DNA of 64,000 nt, from contig NZ_CP095078.1 of assembly GCF_022919075.1 (NCBI RefSeq), forward strand, positions 4,402,001 to 4,466,000, in the 5' to 3' direction. Positions 1 through 7,056 of the stretch are shown here, one piece after another; the stretch's first letter is position 1, and each line of letters opens with the position of its first letter. The position numbers and the translations under genes were made by a program. This stretch comes from Nocardioides sp. W7. GTDB taxonomy: Bacteria; Actinomycetota; Actinomycetes; Propionibacteriales; Nocardioidaceae. Below the pieces are notes generated by a model, which saw only the letters and a list, made by a program, of their open reading frames with translations, was not told the DNA's origin and did not search any database.

Positions 1-1
1 C

Positions 2-886
2 GCGGTCCGCACCACCACGCGCTACGTGAACCTGCCCGGCCGCATCCTGGTCGACCCGACCAGCGACGACGACCACAGGCGGGTGCACGAGATCCAGGAC
101 GGCGTCCGGTTGCGGCCGCTGTCGAAGTACCTCGCCGGCGAGGACGGTCCCAACCCGGTGCCGGCTCAGCGTCGGCTGGACCCGGCGGCCGGCTCCGACC
201 CACGGCTGGCGTTCCTCCACAAGCTCTTCGCGGTCGTCACCGAGGAGCACCTGACCGCCACCGAGCAGGCGCACTGGGCGGCCCTCGCACCCCTGGGCCT
301 GCGGGGCGACGCCCTGGACGAGTCTGCGCTCTCCGAGGCTCATCGTGAGGCGGTCGCAGCCGGTCTGGTCGACGGCCAGGAGCAGGTCGCCGCGCGCGCC
401 CGGAAGCTCGGCACCCAGACGGGCGGCTGGACCGTGAACTACGCCGGACCCCGGTTCGGCGACGACCCGCTCCTGCGCGCCGGGGTCGCCCGCGACCAGA
501 TCTTCGTCACCGTGCCGGAGGAGGGCCTCTACCCGCTCGGCAAGATCGACGCCGACGGCGCGCCGCTGGACGGGCGGCACGCCTACCGGATCCACTTCCC
601 CGCGGGGCAGCTGCCGCCCGTCGACGCGTTCTGGTCGGTGACGATGTACGACGCGGAGGGGTTCCTCGTGGCCAACGAGCGCGAGGCCTACTCGCTCGGC
701 GACCGGACGCCCGGGGTCGTCGCGGACGACGGGTCGGCCACCCTCGTGCTCGGCCACCAGCCGCAGGAGGGAAGCTGGCTGCCAGCGCCCGACGGGCCCT
801 TCTACCTGATGCTCCGGCTGTTCGCCCCGAAGCCGGAGGTGCTGGACGGCTCCTGGCTGCCCGCACCGATCGAGAGGCTCGCATGA
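2..886 (+). CDS. DUF1254/DUF1214 protein, 5' end outside window
   Basis: The frame is open from the first bases of the window, so the gene begins upstream and only about 294 C-terminal codons are seen. The visible part starts inside the DUF1254-like domain (a TRYVNLPGRILVD segment) and ends with a DUF1214 domain containing VDAFWSVTMYD and a closing LDGSWLPAP. The biochemical role of this family is not established; members occur beside oxidoreductases in catabolic clusters. Its stop overlaps the ATG of the next gene (ATGA at 883-886), so the two are translationally coupled. The two neighbours share the AFWS and LDGSW motifs and are paralogues. Family assignment is firm, function unknown. Confidence 0.8.
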   Translation, partial: AVRTTTRYVNLPGRILVDPTSDDDHRRVHEIQDGVRLRPLSKYLAGEDGPNPVPAQRRLDPAAGSDPRLAFLHKLFAVVTEEHLTATEQAHWAALAPLGLRGDALDESALSEAHREAVAAGLVDGQEQVAARARKLGTQTGGWTVNYAGPRFGDDPLLRAGVARDQIFVTVPEEGLYPLGKIDADGAPLDGRHAYRIHFPAGQLPPVDAFWSVTMYDAEGFLVANEREAYSLGDRTPGVVADDGSATLVLGHQPQEGSWLPAPDGPFYLMLRLFAPKPEVLDGSWLPAPIERLA

Positions 887-2325
887 GCGTCTCCACCTGG
901 CCGTCCGCCTTCGGCCAATACCCGGACCCACCGCGTCCGAGCTATGCGACCACCGACGTCGGGCTGCTCCAGGCCCCGGTTGTCGACGACGTGCTCCCCG
1001 CCGACGGTCCAGAGCTCGACGCGCTGACCCGGTCGCTGGTACGCGACGCGGTGGTCTACGGATTGCCGGTGGTCCTGCAGTACGAGCACCTGCTCCACCT
1101 GGCGCTGGACCCCGAGCACCCGTCGTACGTCGGCTTCAACACCCTGCGCCACGAGGACGCGCCGGCGGGTCCGGGCTACCCGGGCTTCAAGACGCCGAAC
1201 GCCGACACCCTGTACTCCAGCGCCTGGCTGGACCTGACCGGCGGCCCGGTCGAGCTCGACGTCCCGGCGATGGGCGCGCGCTACTACACCGCGCACTTCC
1301 TCGACCTGTTCAGCAACGCCGTCAACCTCAGCACCCGCACCCTCGGTCCGGACGGCGGGCGGGCATGGCTCGCCACCACCGACTGGGACGGCGAGGTGCC
1401 CGAGGGCACCCGGGTGCTGCGGGTGGCCACGCCGTACCTGTGGCTGCTGCTGCGGGTTTTCGTCCGCGACGCCGACGACCTGCCGACCGCCCGGGCACTG
1501 CAGCGCCTGGTGACCCTGAGGCCCCTCGCCGCCTCCACCGGTGCCGAGGCCGACGACGACGCGTGGCCGATCCTCTCCGGGCCGGCCGAGGAGTTGGGCG
1601 CCGAGGAGTTCCTCACCGTGCTCGACCACTGCCTGCGACACTCCCCGCACCCCGTGCAGGAGGACGCGCTGGTCCACCACCTCACCGCGATCGGGCTCGG
1701 CGCGCGCCGCCCGTTCGACTGCGACGCCTGGAGCGAGTCGCGGCGCGACGCGATGCGCCAGGGGTACGACGACGCATTCGCCCTCGTGCGCTCGGTGCTG
1801 ACGCGCCGCGGGATCCCCGCCGGGGACGCCGGCTGGCGCACCCTGCGGTCCGGCACCTACGGCTTCAACTACCTGCACCGCGCCGCCACCAGCTACCAGG
1901 GGCTGGGTGCCACGGTCCGTGAGGAGAGCGGGCCCTACACGACCTTCGTGGACGGCTCCGGCGAGGCGCTGGACGGCAGCCGAGCCTACGTGCTGCGGCT
2001 GGACCCCCCGCCCCCGGTGGACGCCTTCTGGTCGATCTCGGCGTACGACGTCCAGACCCGCGAGCTGGTCGAGAATCCGGCGGAGCGGTACTCCGTCAAC
2101 GACCACTCCCGCGGGCTGGTGTGCGGCGACGACGGGTCGGTGGAGCTGCGCCTGACCAGCCGGGCGGGGGCAGACCCCGCGCCGAACGTGCTGCCCGTCC
2201 CGCCGGGGCGGTTCTACCTGGTGCTACGCGCCTACCTCGGCGGCGAGGCGGTACTCGACGGCAGTTGGACACCGCCGCCCGTGTTGCCGGTGGACGACCT
2301 CGACACGGACGGAGACACGCGATGA
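883..2325 (+). CDS. DUF1254/DUF1214 family protein (480 aa)
   Basis: This is a full-length member of the DUF1254-DUF1214 family. The DUF1254 region covers about residues 60-190 (with NADTLYSSAWLDL) and the DUF1214 region about 370-475 (with VDAFWSISAYDVQ and a terminal LDGSWTPPP). I see no signal peptide or membrane segment. It starts by ATGA overlap with the upstream paralogue, and its own stop overlaps the start of a broken alcohol dehydrogenase (ATGA at 2322-2325), so an intact three-gene operon probably once existed. No catalytic residue can be named; a redox or small-molecule-binding role beside alcohol dehydrogenases is only a contextual guess. Confidence 0.8.
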   Translation: MSVSTWPSAFGQYPDPPRPSYATTDVGLLQAPVVDDVLPADGPELDALTRSLVRDAVVYGLPVVLQYEHLLHLALDPEHPSYVGFNTLRHEDAPAGPGYPGFKTPNADTLYSSAWLDLTGGPVELDVPAMGARYYTAHFLDLFSNAVNLSTRTLGPDGGRAWLATTDWDGEVPEGTRVLRVATPYLWLLLRVFVRDADDLPTARALQRLVTLRPLAASTGAEADDDAWPILSGPAEELGAEEFLTVLDHCLRHSPHPVQEDALVHHLTAIGLGARRPFDCDAWSESRRDAMRQGYDDAFALVRSVLTRRGIPAGDAGWRTLRSGTYGFNYLHRAATSYQGLGATVREESGPYTTFVDGSGEALDGSRAYVLRLDPPPPVDAFWSISAYDVQTRELVENPAERYSVNDHSRGLVCGDDGSVELRLTSRAGADPAPNVLPVPPGRFYLVLRAYLGGEAVLDGSWTPPPVLPVDDLDTDGDTR

Positions 2326-2480
2326 AGGTCTGGCACTTCACGGGAGTGGGACAGCCGCTGGTCCGGGCGGAGGCGCGTCACCCTGGTCGGCTCCCGCGGC
2401 GGCACCGTCGAGGATCATCCCCGACGGTCTCGACCGGCTGCACCGCGGCGACGTGACCGGTCGCCTGGTCGCCGTACCCG
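2322..2480 (+). pseudogene. alcohol dehydrogenase relic with internal deletion
   Basis: The start (MKVWHFTGVGQPLVRAEA) matches the start of the intact dehydrogenase at 2526 (MKAWQFHGTGEPLV). After a few codons the similarity jumps, in another frame, to RVTLVGSRGGTVED, which matches VTLMGSRGGTVQD near residue 260 of the neighbour. It jumps again to IPDGLDRLHRGDVTGRLVAV, matching the neighbour's C-terminus. About 230 codons including the catalytic and cofactor domains are gone, and at least two frame changes remain. The relic directly abuts its intact paralogue, which fits duplication followed by decay. It cannot encode an active enzyme. Confidence 0.85.
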
Positions 2481-2525
2481 ACTGCCCCTCCCCACCTGAA
2501 CATCTCGACGCAAGGAGAACTCCTC

Positions 2526-3470
2526 ATGAAGGCCTGGCAGTTCCACGGAACCGGCGAACCGCTCGTGCTCACCGACGTCGCGGAGCCGACCGCCGGCCCC
2601 GGGGAGGTCGTCGTCGACATCCACGCCGCCGGGCTCTGCCACACAGACGTCGGGATCCTGCACGACCCGGTCTGGGCGCCCGGGCTCGCGGAGCCACCCT
2701 TCACCCTCGGCCACGAGCTGGCCGGGACGATCAGCGAGGTCGGTGAGGGCGTGACGGGCTGGACGGTCGGCCACCGGGTCGGGGTCTCCCCCGCCGGCAC
2801 CACCCGCCCTGGCCTGGGCCGCGACGGCGGCTACTCCTACCGGTGCATCGCCCACCCGGCCGACCTGGTGCCGATGCCCGAGGGCCTGTCGTTCGAGCTG
2901 GCCGCCATGGGCACCGACGCCGGACGCGCGCCGTACCGGGCCGTGGTCGTGAGGGGCGAGGTCCAGGCCGGGCAGAAGGTCGGCATCATCGGCCTCGGCG
3001 GGCTGGGGCAGATCGGCGCGCGGATCGCGGTACTCAAGGGCGCCGAGGTCTACGTCGCGGAGGTCAAGGAGTCCCTGTGGCCACTGGCCGAGGAGCTCGG
3101 CGCCAGGGGGGTGGCCAGGTCGATCACCGAGTTCGCCGACCAGGAGCTCGACCTGGTCGTCGACTTCGCCGGCTTCGGCTCGACCACCGCCGACGCGATC
3201 GAGACCGTGAAGACCTTCGGCCGGGTCGTCCAGGTCGGTATGGGCGTGCTGGAGTCGACCATCTCGACCAACACCCTGATCATGAAGCAGGTCACGCTGA
3301 TGGGGTCGCGCGGCGGTACGGTCCAGGACATCGCAGCCGTCTACGACATGTTCACCTCGGGTCTCCTGGCCCCCGAGCTCACGCCCATCACCTTCGACGA
3401 CATCCCCGACGCACTCGACCGGCTGCACCGGGGCGAGGCGGTGGGTAGGTACGTCGCAGTCATGCGTTGA
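2526..3470 (+). CDS. zinc-type medium-chain alcohol dehydrogenase lacking the structural zinc loop
   Basis: This is an MDR-superfamily NAD(P)-dependent alcohol dehydrogenase of 314 aa. The catalytic zinc site is recognisable (GLCHTD with Cys38; GHE with His63-Glu64), and the Rossmann glycines GLGGLGQIG lie at about 156-164. The four-cysteine structural-zinc loop normally near residue 90-110 is replaced by a cysteine-free segment (VSPAGTTRPGLGRD), which explains the shorter length. The start has an AAGGAG site just upstream (2513-2518). It follows the relic of a close paralogue. It probably oxidises an alcohol made by the P450s of the island; the substrate is unknown. Confidence 0.85.
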   Translation: MKAWQFHGTGEPLVLTDVAEPTAGPGEVVVDIHAAGLCHTDVGILHDPVWAPGLAEPPFTLGHELAGTISEVGEGVTGWTVGHRVGVSPAGTTRPGLGRDGGYSYRCIAHPADLVPMPEGLSFELAAMGTDAGRAPYRAVVVRGEVQAGQKVGIIGLGGLGQIGARIAVLKGAEVYVAEVKESLWPLAEELGARGVARSITEFADQELDLVVDFAGFGSTTADAIETVKTFGRVVQVGMGVLESTISTNTLIMKQVTLMGSRGGTVQDIAAVYDMFTSGLLAPELTPITFDDIPDALDRLHRGEAVGRYVAVMR

Positions 3471-3496
3471 CGAGTCCCGTCGACGAGCGGTCCGCG

Positions 3497-3738
3497 TCAG
3501 CGGTGACCCGCGACCGCGTGCGGCTCGTGGCCGCTCTCCAGCTCAGCCACCTCGTCGTCGGTCAGCTCGACGTCGAGGGAGGCGAGCGCGTCCTCGAGGT
3601 GCTGCCGGATGATCGGGCGCGCCTGGTCCTCGTCGAGCGCCCGGGGGTGACGGCCCAGCTCGCGGTCACCCCAGCTCAGGCACCCAAGGTCAGCGCCGGG
3701 ACCTCGAGACCGCTGCTGCCGAGCTTCGTGTGTCGCAT
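3497..3738 (-). pseudogene. aldo/keto reductase relic (frameshift plus internal deletion)
   Basis: Read on the minus strand from an ATG at 3738, the sequence gives MRHTKLGSSGLEVPALTLG, a typical aldo/keto reductase N-terminus. It then hits a stop unless one base is restored. In the shifted frame it continues CLSWGDRELGRHPRALDEDQ, the next family block. It then passes straight to LEDALASLDVELTDDEV and ends with the family C-terminus HEPHAVAGHR. Roughly 250 residues of the barrel, including the catalytic Asp-Tyr-Lys-His set, are missing. It lies between the left operon and the terminator of the dctP gene. Confidence 0.85.
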
Positions 3739-3776
3739 GGGGTCACCTTCCAGGAGCCGCGCCGGATGGAAAAGGA

Positions 3777-3811
3777 ACCGGCGCCGGAGCCTGGTGAGGC
3801 CCGGCGCCGGT
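3777..3811 (-). terminator. intrinsic terminator of the dctP transcript
   Basis: A perfect 11-bp inverted repeat (3777-3787 with 3801-3811) encloses a smaller 4-bp stem. On the minus strand it is followed by a pyrimidine-rich TTCCTTTTCC stretch. It lies about 60 bp after the stop of the minus-strand dctP gene and should end that transcript. Confidence 0.8.
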
Positions 3812-3870
3812 GAGATCGACGACCCGAGGGAGGGAGGGGTGGGTCGCCGAGTCAGGAGGGTCAGGAGGGG

Positions 3871-5151
3871 TCAGGAGGGGCGGCGGTCCGCTACGACGTC
3901 CTCCCAGAGGACGTCGAAGTAGGGCTGGAGGTCGGGGACGCCGTTGGCGTGCCACTCGGGGAACTCCTCGTAGGAGGTGTCCAGGCCCTTGATGTCGAGG
4001 CCGGCGACGGTCTCGGCCCAACGGGCCTCCGCTTCCTTCGCGGCCTCCAGGAACGCCTCGCCGTCACCGAGCGCGTCGCTGTTCGCGACCTCGGCCTCCA
4101 GCTCCTCGTTGGTCTCGACGAGGGCCGCCTTGGCGTCCTCGTCGAAGCTCAGGAACTCCCCGCCCGCGTCGAGCACCTGCTGCGTCGCCGCGGCGGCGTT
4201 GTCCCAGGCACCTTCGAAGTTCGCCTGCATCAGCACGTCGAGCCGGTCGATCATCAGCTGCTGGGCCGGGAGCGGCAGGTCGTTCCACTTGTCGATGCTC
4301 ATCGCGATGGAGCCACCGGGGCTGTTGAAGCCGACCTCGGGGTCGAAGACCGGGTAGGGCACCGACTCGATGTAGCCGCCCAGCGCGGCGCCGGTCACGG
4401 TGGTGATCGCGCAGTCGACGACGCCGCGCTCGAGGCTCTCGAACATCTCGGTGTAGGCGATCGAGGACGGCTTCATCCCCAGTGCCTCGGCCTGCGCGTT
4501 CTGGTGGCGGCTCTGACTCGCCACACCGTTGTTCTTCAGGTCCTCGAGCGACGTGGACTCCTCACCGCAGTAGGGCATGTAGGCACCCGAGCCGAAGCCC
4601 GGCAGCAACAGCTTCATGCCGTGGTCCTCGTACTCCGTGTCGATCTCGTCGGTCAGCGTGGCGAGCTCGAAGATGATGCCGTGCCACTGGAGCATGGAGT
4701 CGACCGGCGTCTGGCGACCCAGGTGGCTGAGGTTCCACAGGTTGTTGGAGACGGGGAACTCGTCGGGGATCAGCGACGGCATGACCGAGCCGATGTCGAT
4801 CCGCCCGTCGGCGATCGCCTCGTGGGTCTCGGTCGGGCCCGCGGCAGCGTTGGAGTAGATGAACTCGAAAGTGATCTTGCCCCCGGACCACTCGTCGACG
4901 GCCTCGGCATAGTCCTCGAACCGGCGGCCGGTGGCGGAGTCCTTGGGACCCGTGGACTGGATGACGAGCTCGACCGGGTCCATGTCGGCCAGCGCGTCCA
5001 CGTACTCGCTCTTCTCGGCCCCGTACTCGATGCTCTCGCCGCCGGCGCTGGTCGTGCCGGAGCCCGAGTCCTCGGCGCACGCAGTCACGGCCAGGGAGAA
5101 TGCCGCGGCCGCCAGGGCCCCGCGGACCAGGCGGTTGGGTCGGTTCTTCAC
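3871..5151 (-). CDS. dctP: TRAP transporter substrate-binding lipoprotein (DctP family), copy 1
   Basis: A 426-aa extracytoplasmic solute receptor of a TRAP transporter. A basic start is followed by a hydrophobic stretch and a lipobox ending in Cys25 (VTAC), so it is a lipid-anchored exported protein. The DctP fold is shown by the block YTEMFESLERGVVDC and the C-terminal helices. The arginine that normally contacts a substrate carboxylate, just after the DLKG strand, is not at its usual place (Ala or Ser). It sits last in the operon starting at 13274, 78 bp after an SDR gene, with its own AT-rich promoter-like element at 5208-5216. No DctQ/DctM genes adjoin it; the only membrane pair in view is at 22654-24818. 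Confidence 0.9.
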   Translation of the reverse strand: MKNRPNRLVRGALAAAAFSLAVTACAEDSGSGTTSAGGESIEYGAEKSEYVDALADMDPVELVIQSTGPKDSATGRRFEDYAEAVDEWSGGKITFEFIYSNAAAGPTETHEAIADGRIDIGSVMPSLIPDEFPVSNNLWNLSHLGRQTPVDSMLQWHGIIFELATLTDEIDTEYEDHGMKLLLPGFGSGAYMPYCGEESTSLEDLKNNGVASQSRHQNAQAEALGMKPSSIAYTEMFESLERGVVDCAITTVTGAALGGYIESVPYPVFDPEVGFNSPGGSIAMSIDKWNDLPLPAQQLMIDRLDVLMQANFEGAWDNAAAATQQVLDAGGEFLSFDEDAKAALVETNEELEAEVANSDALGDGEAFLEAAKEAEARWAETVAGLDIKGLDTSYEEFPEWHANGVPDLQPYFDVLWEDVVADRRPS

Positions 5152-5207
5152 GTGCTGCCTCCTGCAAGGGAACGGGCCCGTCGTCGAAGGGCTCCAGATT
5201 TTTACCC

Positions 5208-5216
5208 TAATCGTTA
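5208..5216. promoter_or_regulatory. TnATnATnA dyad upstream of dctP copy 1
   Basis: TAATCGTTA lies in an AT-rich island 57-65 bp before the dctP start. On the minus strand it reads TAACGATTAGGG, matching the element seen at seven other promoters of the island. Confidence 0.4.
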
Positions 5217-5229
5217 TAAGAGATTTCTG

Positions 5230-6012
5230 TCAACGCCTGGGTGCTGTTCGGCCGGAGAGGAATCCCCCGTCGACCACGTGGCTCGAACCGGTGACGAAGG
5301 AGGCGGCATCCGTGAGCAGGAACACCACCGACGCGGCCACCTCCTCGGCGGTGCCCAGCCGGTCGACCGCGTGCAGCGACGCCAGGGCAGCCACCTCCGC
5401 CTCGCTGCGACGGCTGCGCAGCAGCTCGGTGCCGATGAAGCCCGGCACCACGGAGTTGACCCGGATCCCGTCGCCCGCGTACTCCAGCGCCGCCGACCTC
5501 GTCAGGCCCTCCACCGCGTGCTTGCTGGTGGAGTACGCCGCGGCGCCGGGGTGCCCCACATGACCGGTCACCGAGGAGATGTTGACGATCGACCCACCCG
5601 TCACCCCGGACCCGTCGGCACAGGCGAGCATCGCGCGGACCTCCGCGCGCAGGCAGCGGAACAGCCCGTCGAGGTTGACCCCCAGCACTCGCGACCAGTC
5701 CTCGTCGGAGTACTCGTGGAGTCGGGCGCTGGGGCCGCCGACCCCGGCCACGTTGACCGCAGCGTCGAGGCTGCCGTGCTCGTCGAGCACCTGGGCGACA
5801 AGTCGGTCCACGGACTCCGTCGAAGTGACGTCGAGCGGCAGGACGGGTCTGCCCCGGCGCGGGGAGCCGGTCGGCAGGTCCGCGGTGACGACGATCGCGC
5901 CCGCGTGCTCAGCGGCGTCGGCGCAGGCCGACCCGATGGCGCCGGCACCTCCTGTGACCAGGACGACCCTGCCCGCCAGGGCGTCGGCTGCGAACGCCTT
6001 CCGAGTCACCAC
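5230..6012 (-). CDS. short-chain dehydrogenase/reductase (SDR)
   Basis: A classical SDR of 260 aa. The cofactor motif TGGAGAIG is at residues 20-27, the NVAG motif near 87-90, the catalytic Ser at 146-147 and Tyr160-x3-Lys164 (YSTSK). The C-terminal VDGG is typical. It should oxidise a secondary alcohol or 3-hydroxyacyl-CoA with NAD(H), or run the reverse reaction. Its ATG lies inside the end of the upstream alcohol dehydrogenase (7-nt overlap), so the two are coupled. The substrate cannot be read from the sequence. Confidence 0.9.
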   Translation of the reverse strand: MVTRKAFAADALAGRVVLVTGGAGAIGSACADAAEHAGAIVVTADLPTGSPRRGRPVLPLDVTSTESVDRLVAQVLDEHGSLDAAVNVAGVGGPSARLHEYSDEDWSRVLGVNLDGLFRCLRAEVRAMLACADGSGVTGGSIVNISSVTGHVGHPGAAAYSTSKHAVEGLTRSAALEYAGDGIRVNSVVPGFIGTELLRSRRSEAEVAALASLHAVDRLGTAEEVAASVVFLLTDAASFVTGSSHVVDGGFLSGRTAPRR

Positions 6013-7052
6013 GACTCCCTCGCGGGCAGGACGACCGCGCGGCCGACCAGGCCGCCGGTGCGCATCAGCTCGTAGGCGCGGTGCGCCTCATCCAGGGAGA
6101 AGGTGTTCGTGTGCACCGAGAGAACCCCGCGACGCGACAGCTCCAGCACCTCGTCCAGGTCGCCGCGCGACCCCCAGTACGGGGTGCGCACGGTGGAGCC
6201 CAGCGGCATCGTCTTGACCGCGACCGGCACGGTGGCGGCGCCCACGCCCACCACCGACAGCTCCCCGCCCGGGGCGAGACAGGCGACGGCGTCGGCCAGC
6301 GTCCGCTCGGAGGCGACGAAGTCCAGGACGACGTCCGCCCCGTCCTCACCGGTGAGGGCACGAACCTCCGCGGCGACCGGGGCGACGGTCGGGTCGAGGA
6401 CCACGTCGGCTCCCAGGCCGGCTGCGAGCTCGCGCGCCGCCGCCGAGACGTCGAACGCGACGACACGGGCCGGGGTCAGGTGCTTGACCAGCTGAAGCGC
6501 CAGGTGGCCCAGGCCGCCGATCCCGAGCACCACCACTGTGGCGCCCTCGACCATGGCGTCCCGGCTCAGCCGCACCGCGGTGAAGGCCGTCAGCCCCGCG
6601 TCGGTCAGCGGGGCCGCCTGCTCCGGCGCGATGCCGTCGGCCCGCACCAGATGTCGACTGCTCGGCACCAGCACCTGCTCGGCAAGGCCCCCGTCGGCGC
6701 CCAGCCCCACCGGGAAGATCCGCTCACGGGCGGCGCGTGGGCACAGGTTCTCCTCCCCCGCCCGGCACCGGCGGCACTCGCCGCAGCCCCACGGGCCGTG
6801 CACCACCACCGGGTCACCGACGGCGACACCGGTCACGCCGCCGCCGACCTCGCGCACCGTCCCGGCCACCTCGTGCCCCAGCACCAGCGGCAGGGGGAAG
6901 GGGTGGCTGTCGGCCGGACGGCCCGTGAGGGTGAGGTCGGAGTGGCAGAGCCCGGCCGCGGTCACGTCGAGCACGACCTGGCCGGGACCAGGGACGAGCG
7001 CCGGTCTCTCGACCAGCGCCACCCCATGGCCGTCGTACTCCCAGGCACGCAC
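6006..7052 (-). CDS. zinc-dependent alcohol dehydrogenase (MDR)
   Basis: A 348-aa NAD-dependent alcohol dehydrogenase. Catalytic zinc ligands are in GLCHSD (Cys36) and GHE (His60-Glu61). The structural zinc cysteines are Cys90, 93, 96 and 104, and the Rossmann motif GIGGLG is at about 177-182. I chose the GTG at 7052 because it lies 4 nt after the stop of the upstream flavoenzyme gene and yields the family's usual N-terminus (MRAWEYDG). A longer open frame continues upstream but only overlaps the neighbouring gene. Within the operon it would oxidise an alcohol intermediate to the ketone or aldehyde. Confidence 0.9.
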   Translation of the reverse strand: MRAWEYDGHGVALVERPALVPGPGQVVLDVTAAGLCHSDLTLTGRPADSHPFPLPLVLGHEVAGTVREVGGGVTGVAVGDPVVVHGPWGCGECRRCRAGEENLCPRAARERIFPVGLGADGGLAEQVLVPSSRHLVRADGIAPEQAAPLTDAGLTAFTAVRLSRDAMVEGATVVVLGIGGLGHLALQLVKHLTPARVVAFDVSAAARELAAGLGADVVLDPTVAPVAAEVRALTGEDGADVVLDFVASERTLADAVACLAPGGELSVVGVGAATVPVAVKTMPLGSTVRTPYWGSRGDLDEVLELSRRGVLSVHTNTFSLDEAHRAYELMRTGGLVGRAVVLPARESW

Positions 7053-7056
7053 CCGC

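Noticed and set aside
3861..3890. Short tandem repeat of TCAGGAGGGG at the dctP stop
   Set aside because: Only about three copies occur, and similar sequence at the other dctP stop simply encodes the shared RRPS C-terminus; not a regulatory repeat.
3467..3922. 151-aa plus-strand frame overlapping the alcohol dehydrogenase stop
   Set aside because: It runs antisense to the aldo/keto reductase relic and the dctP end, and shows no family resemblance.
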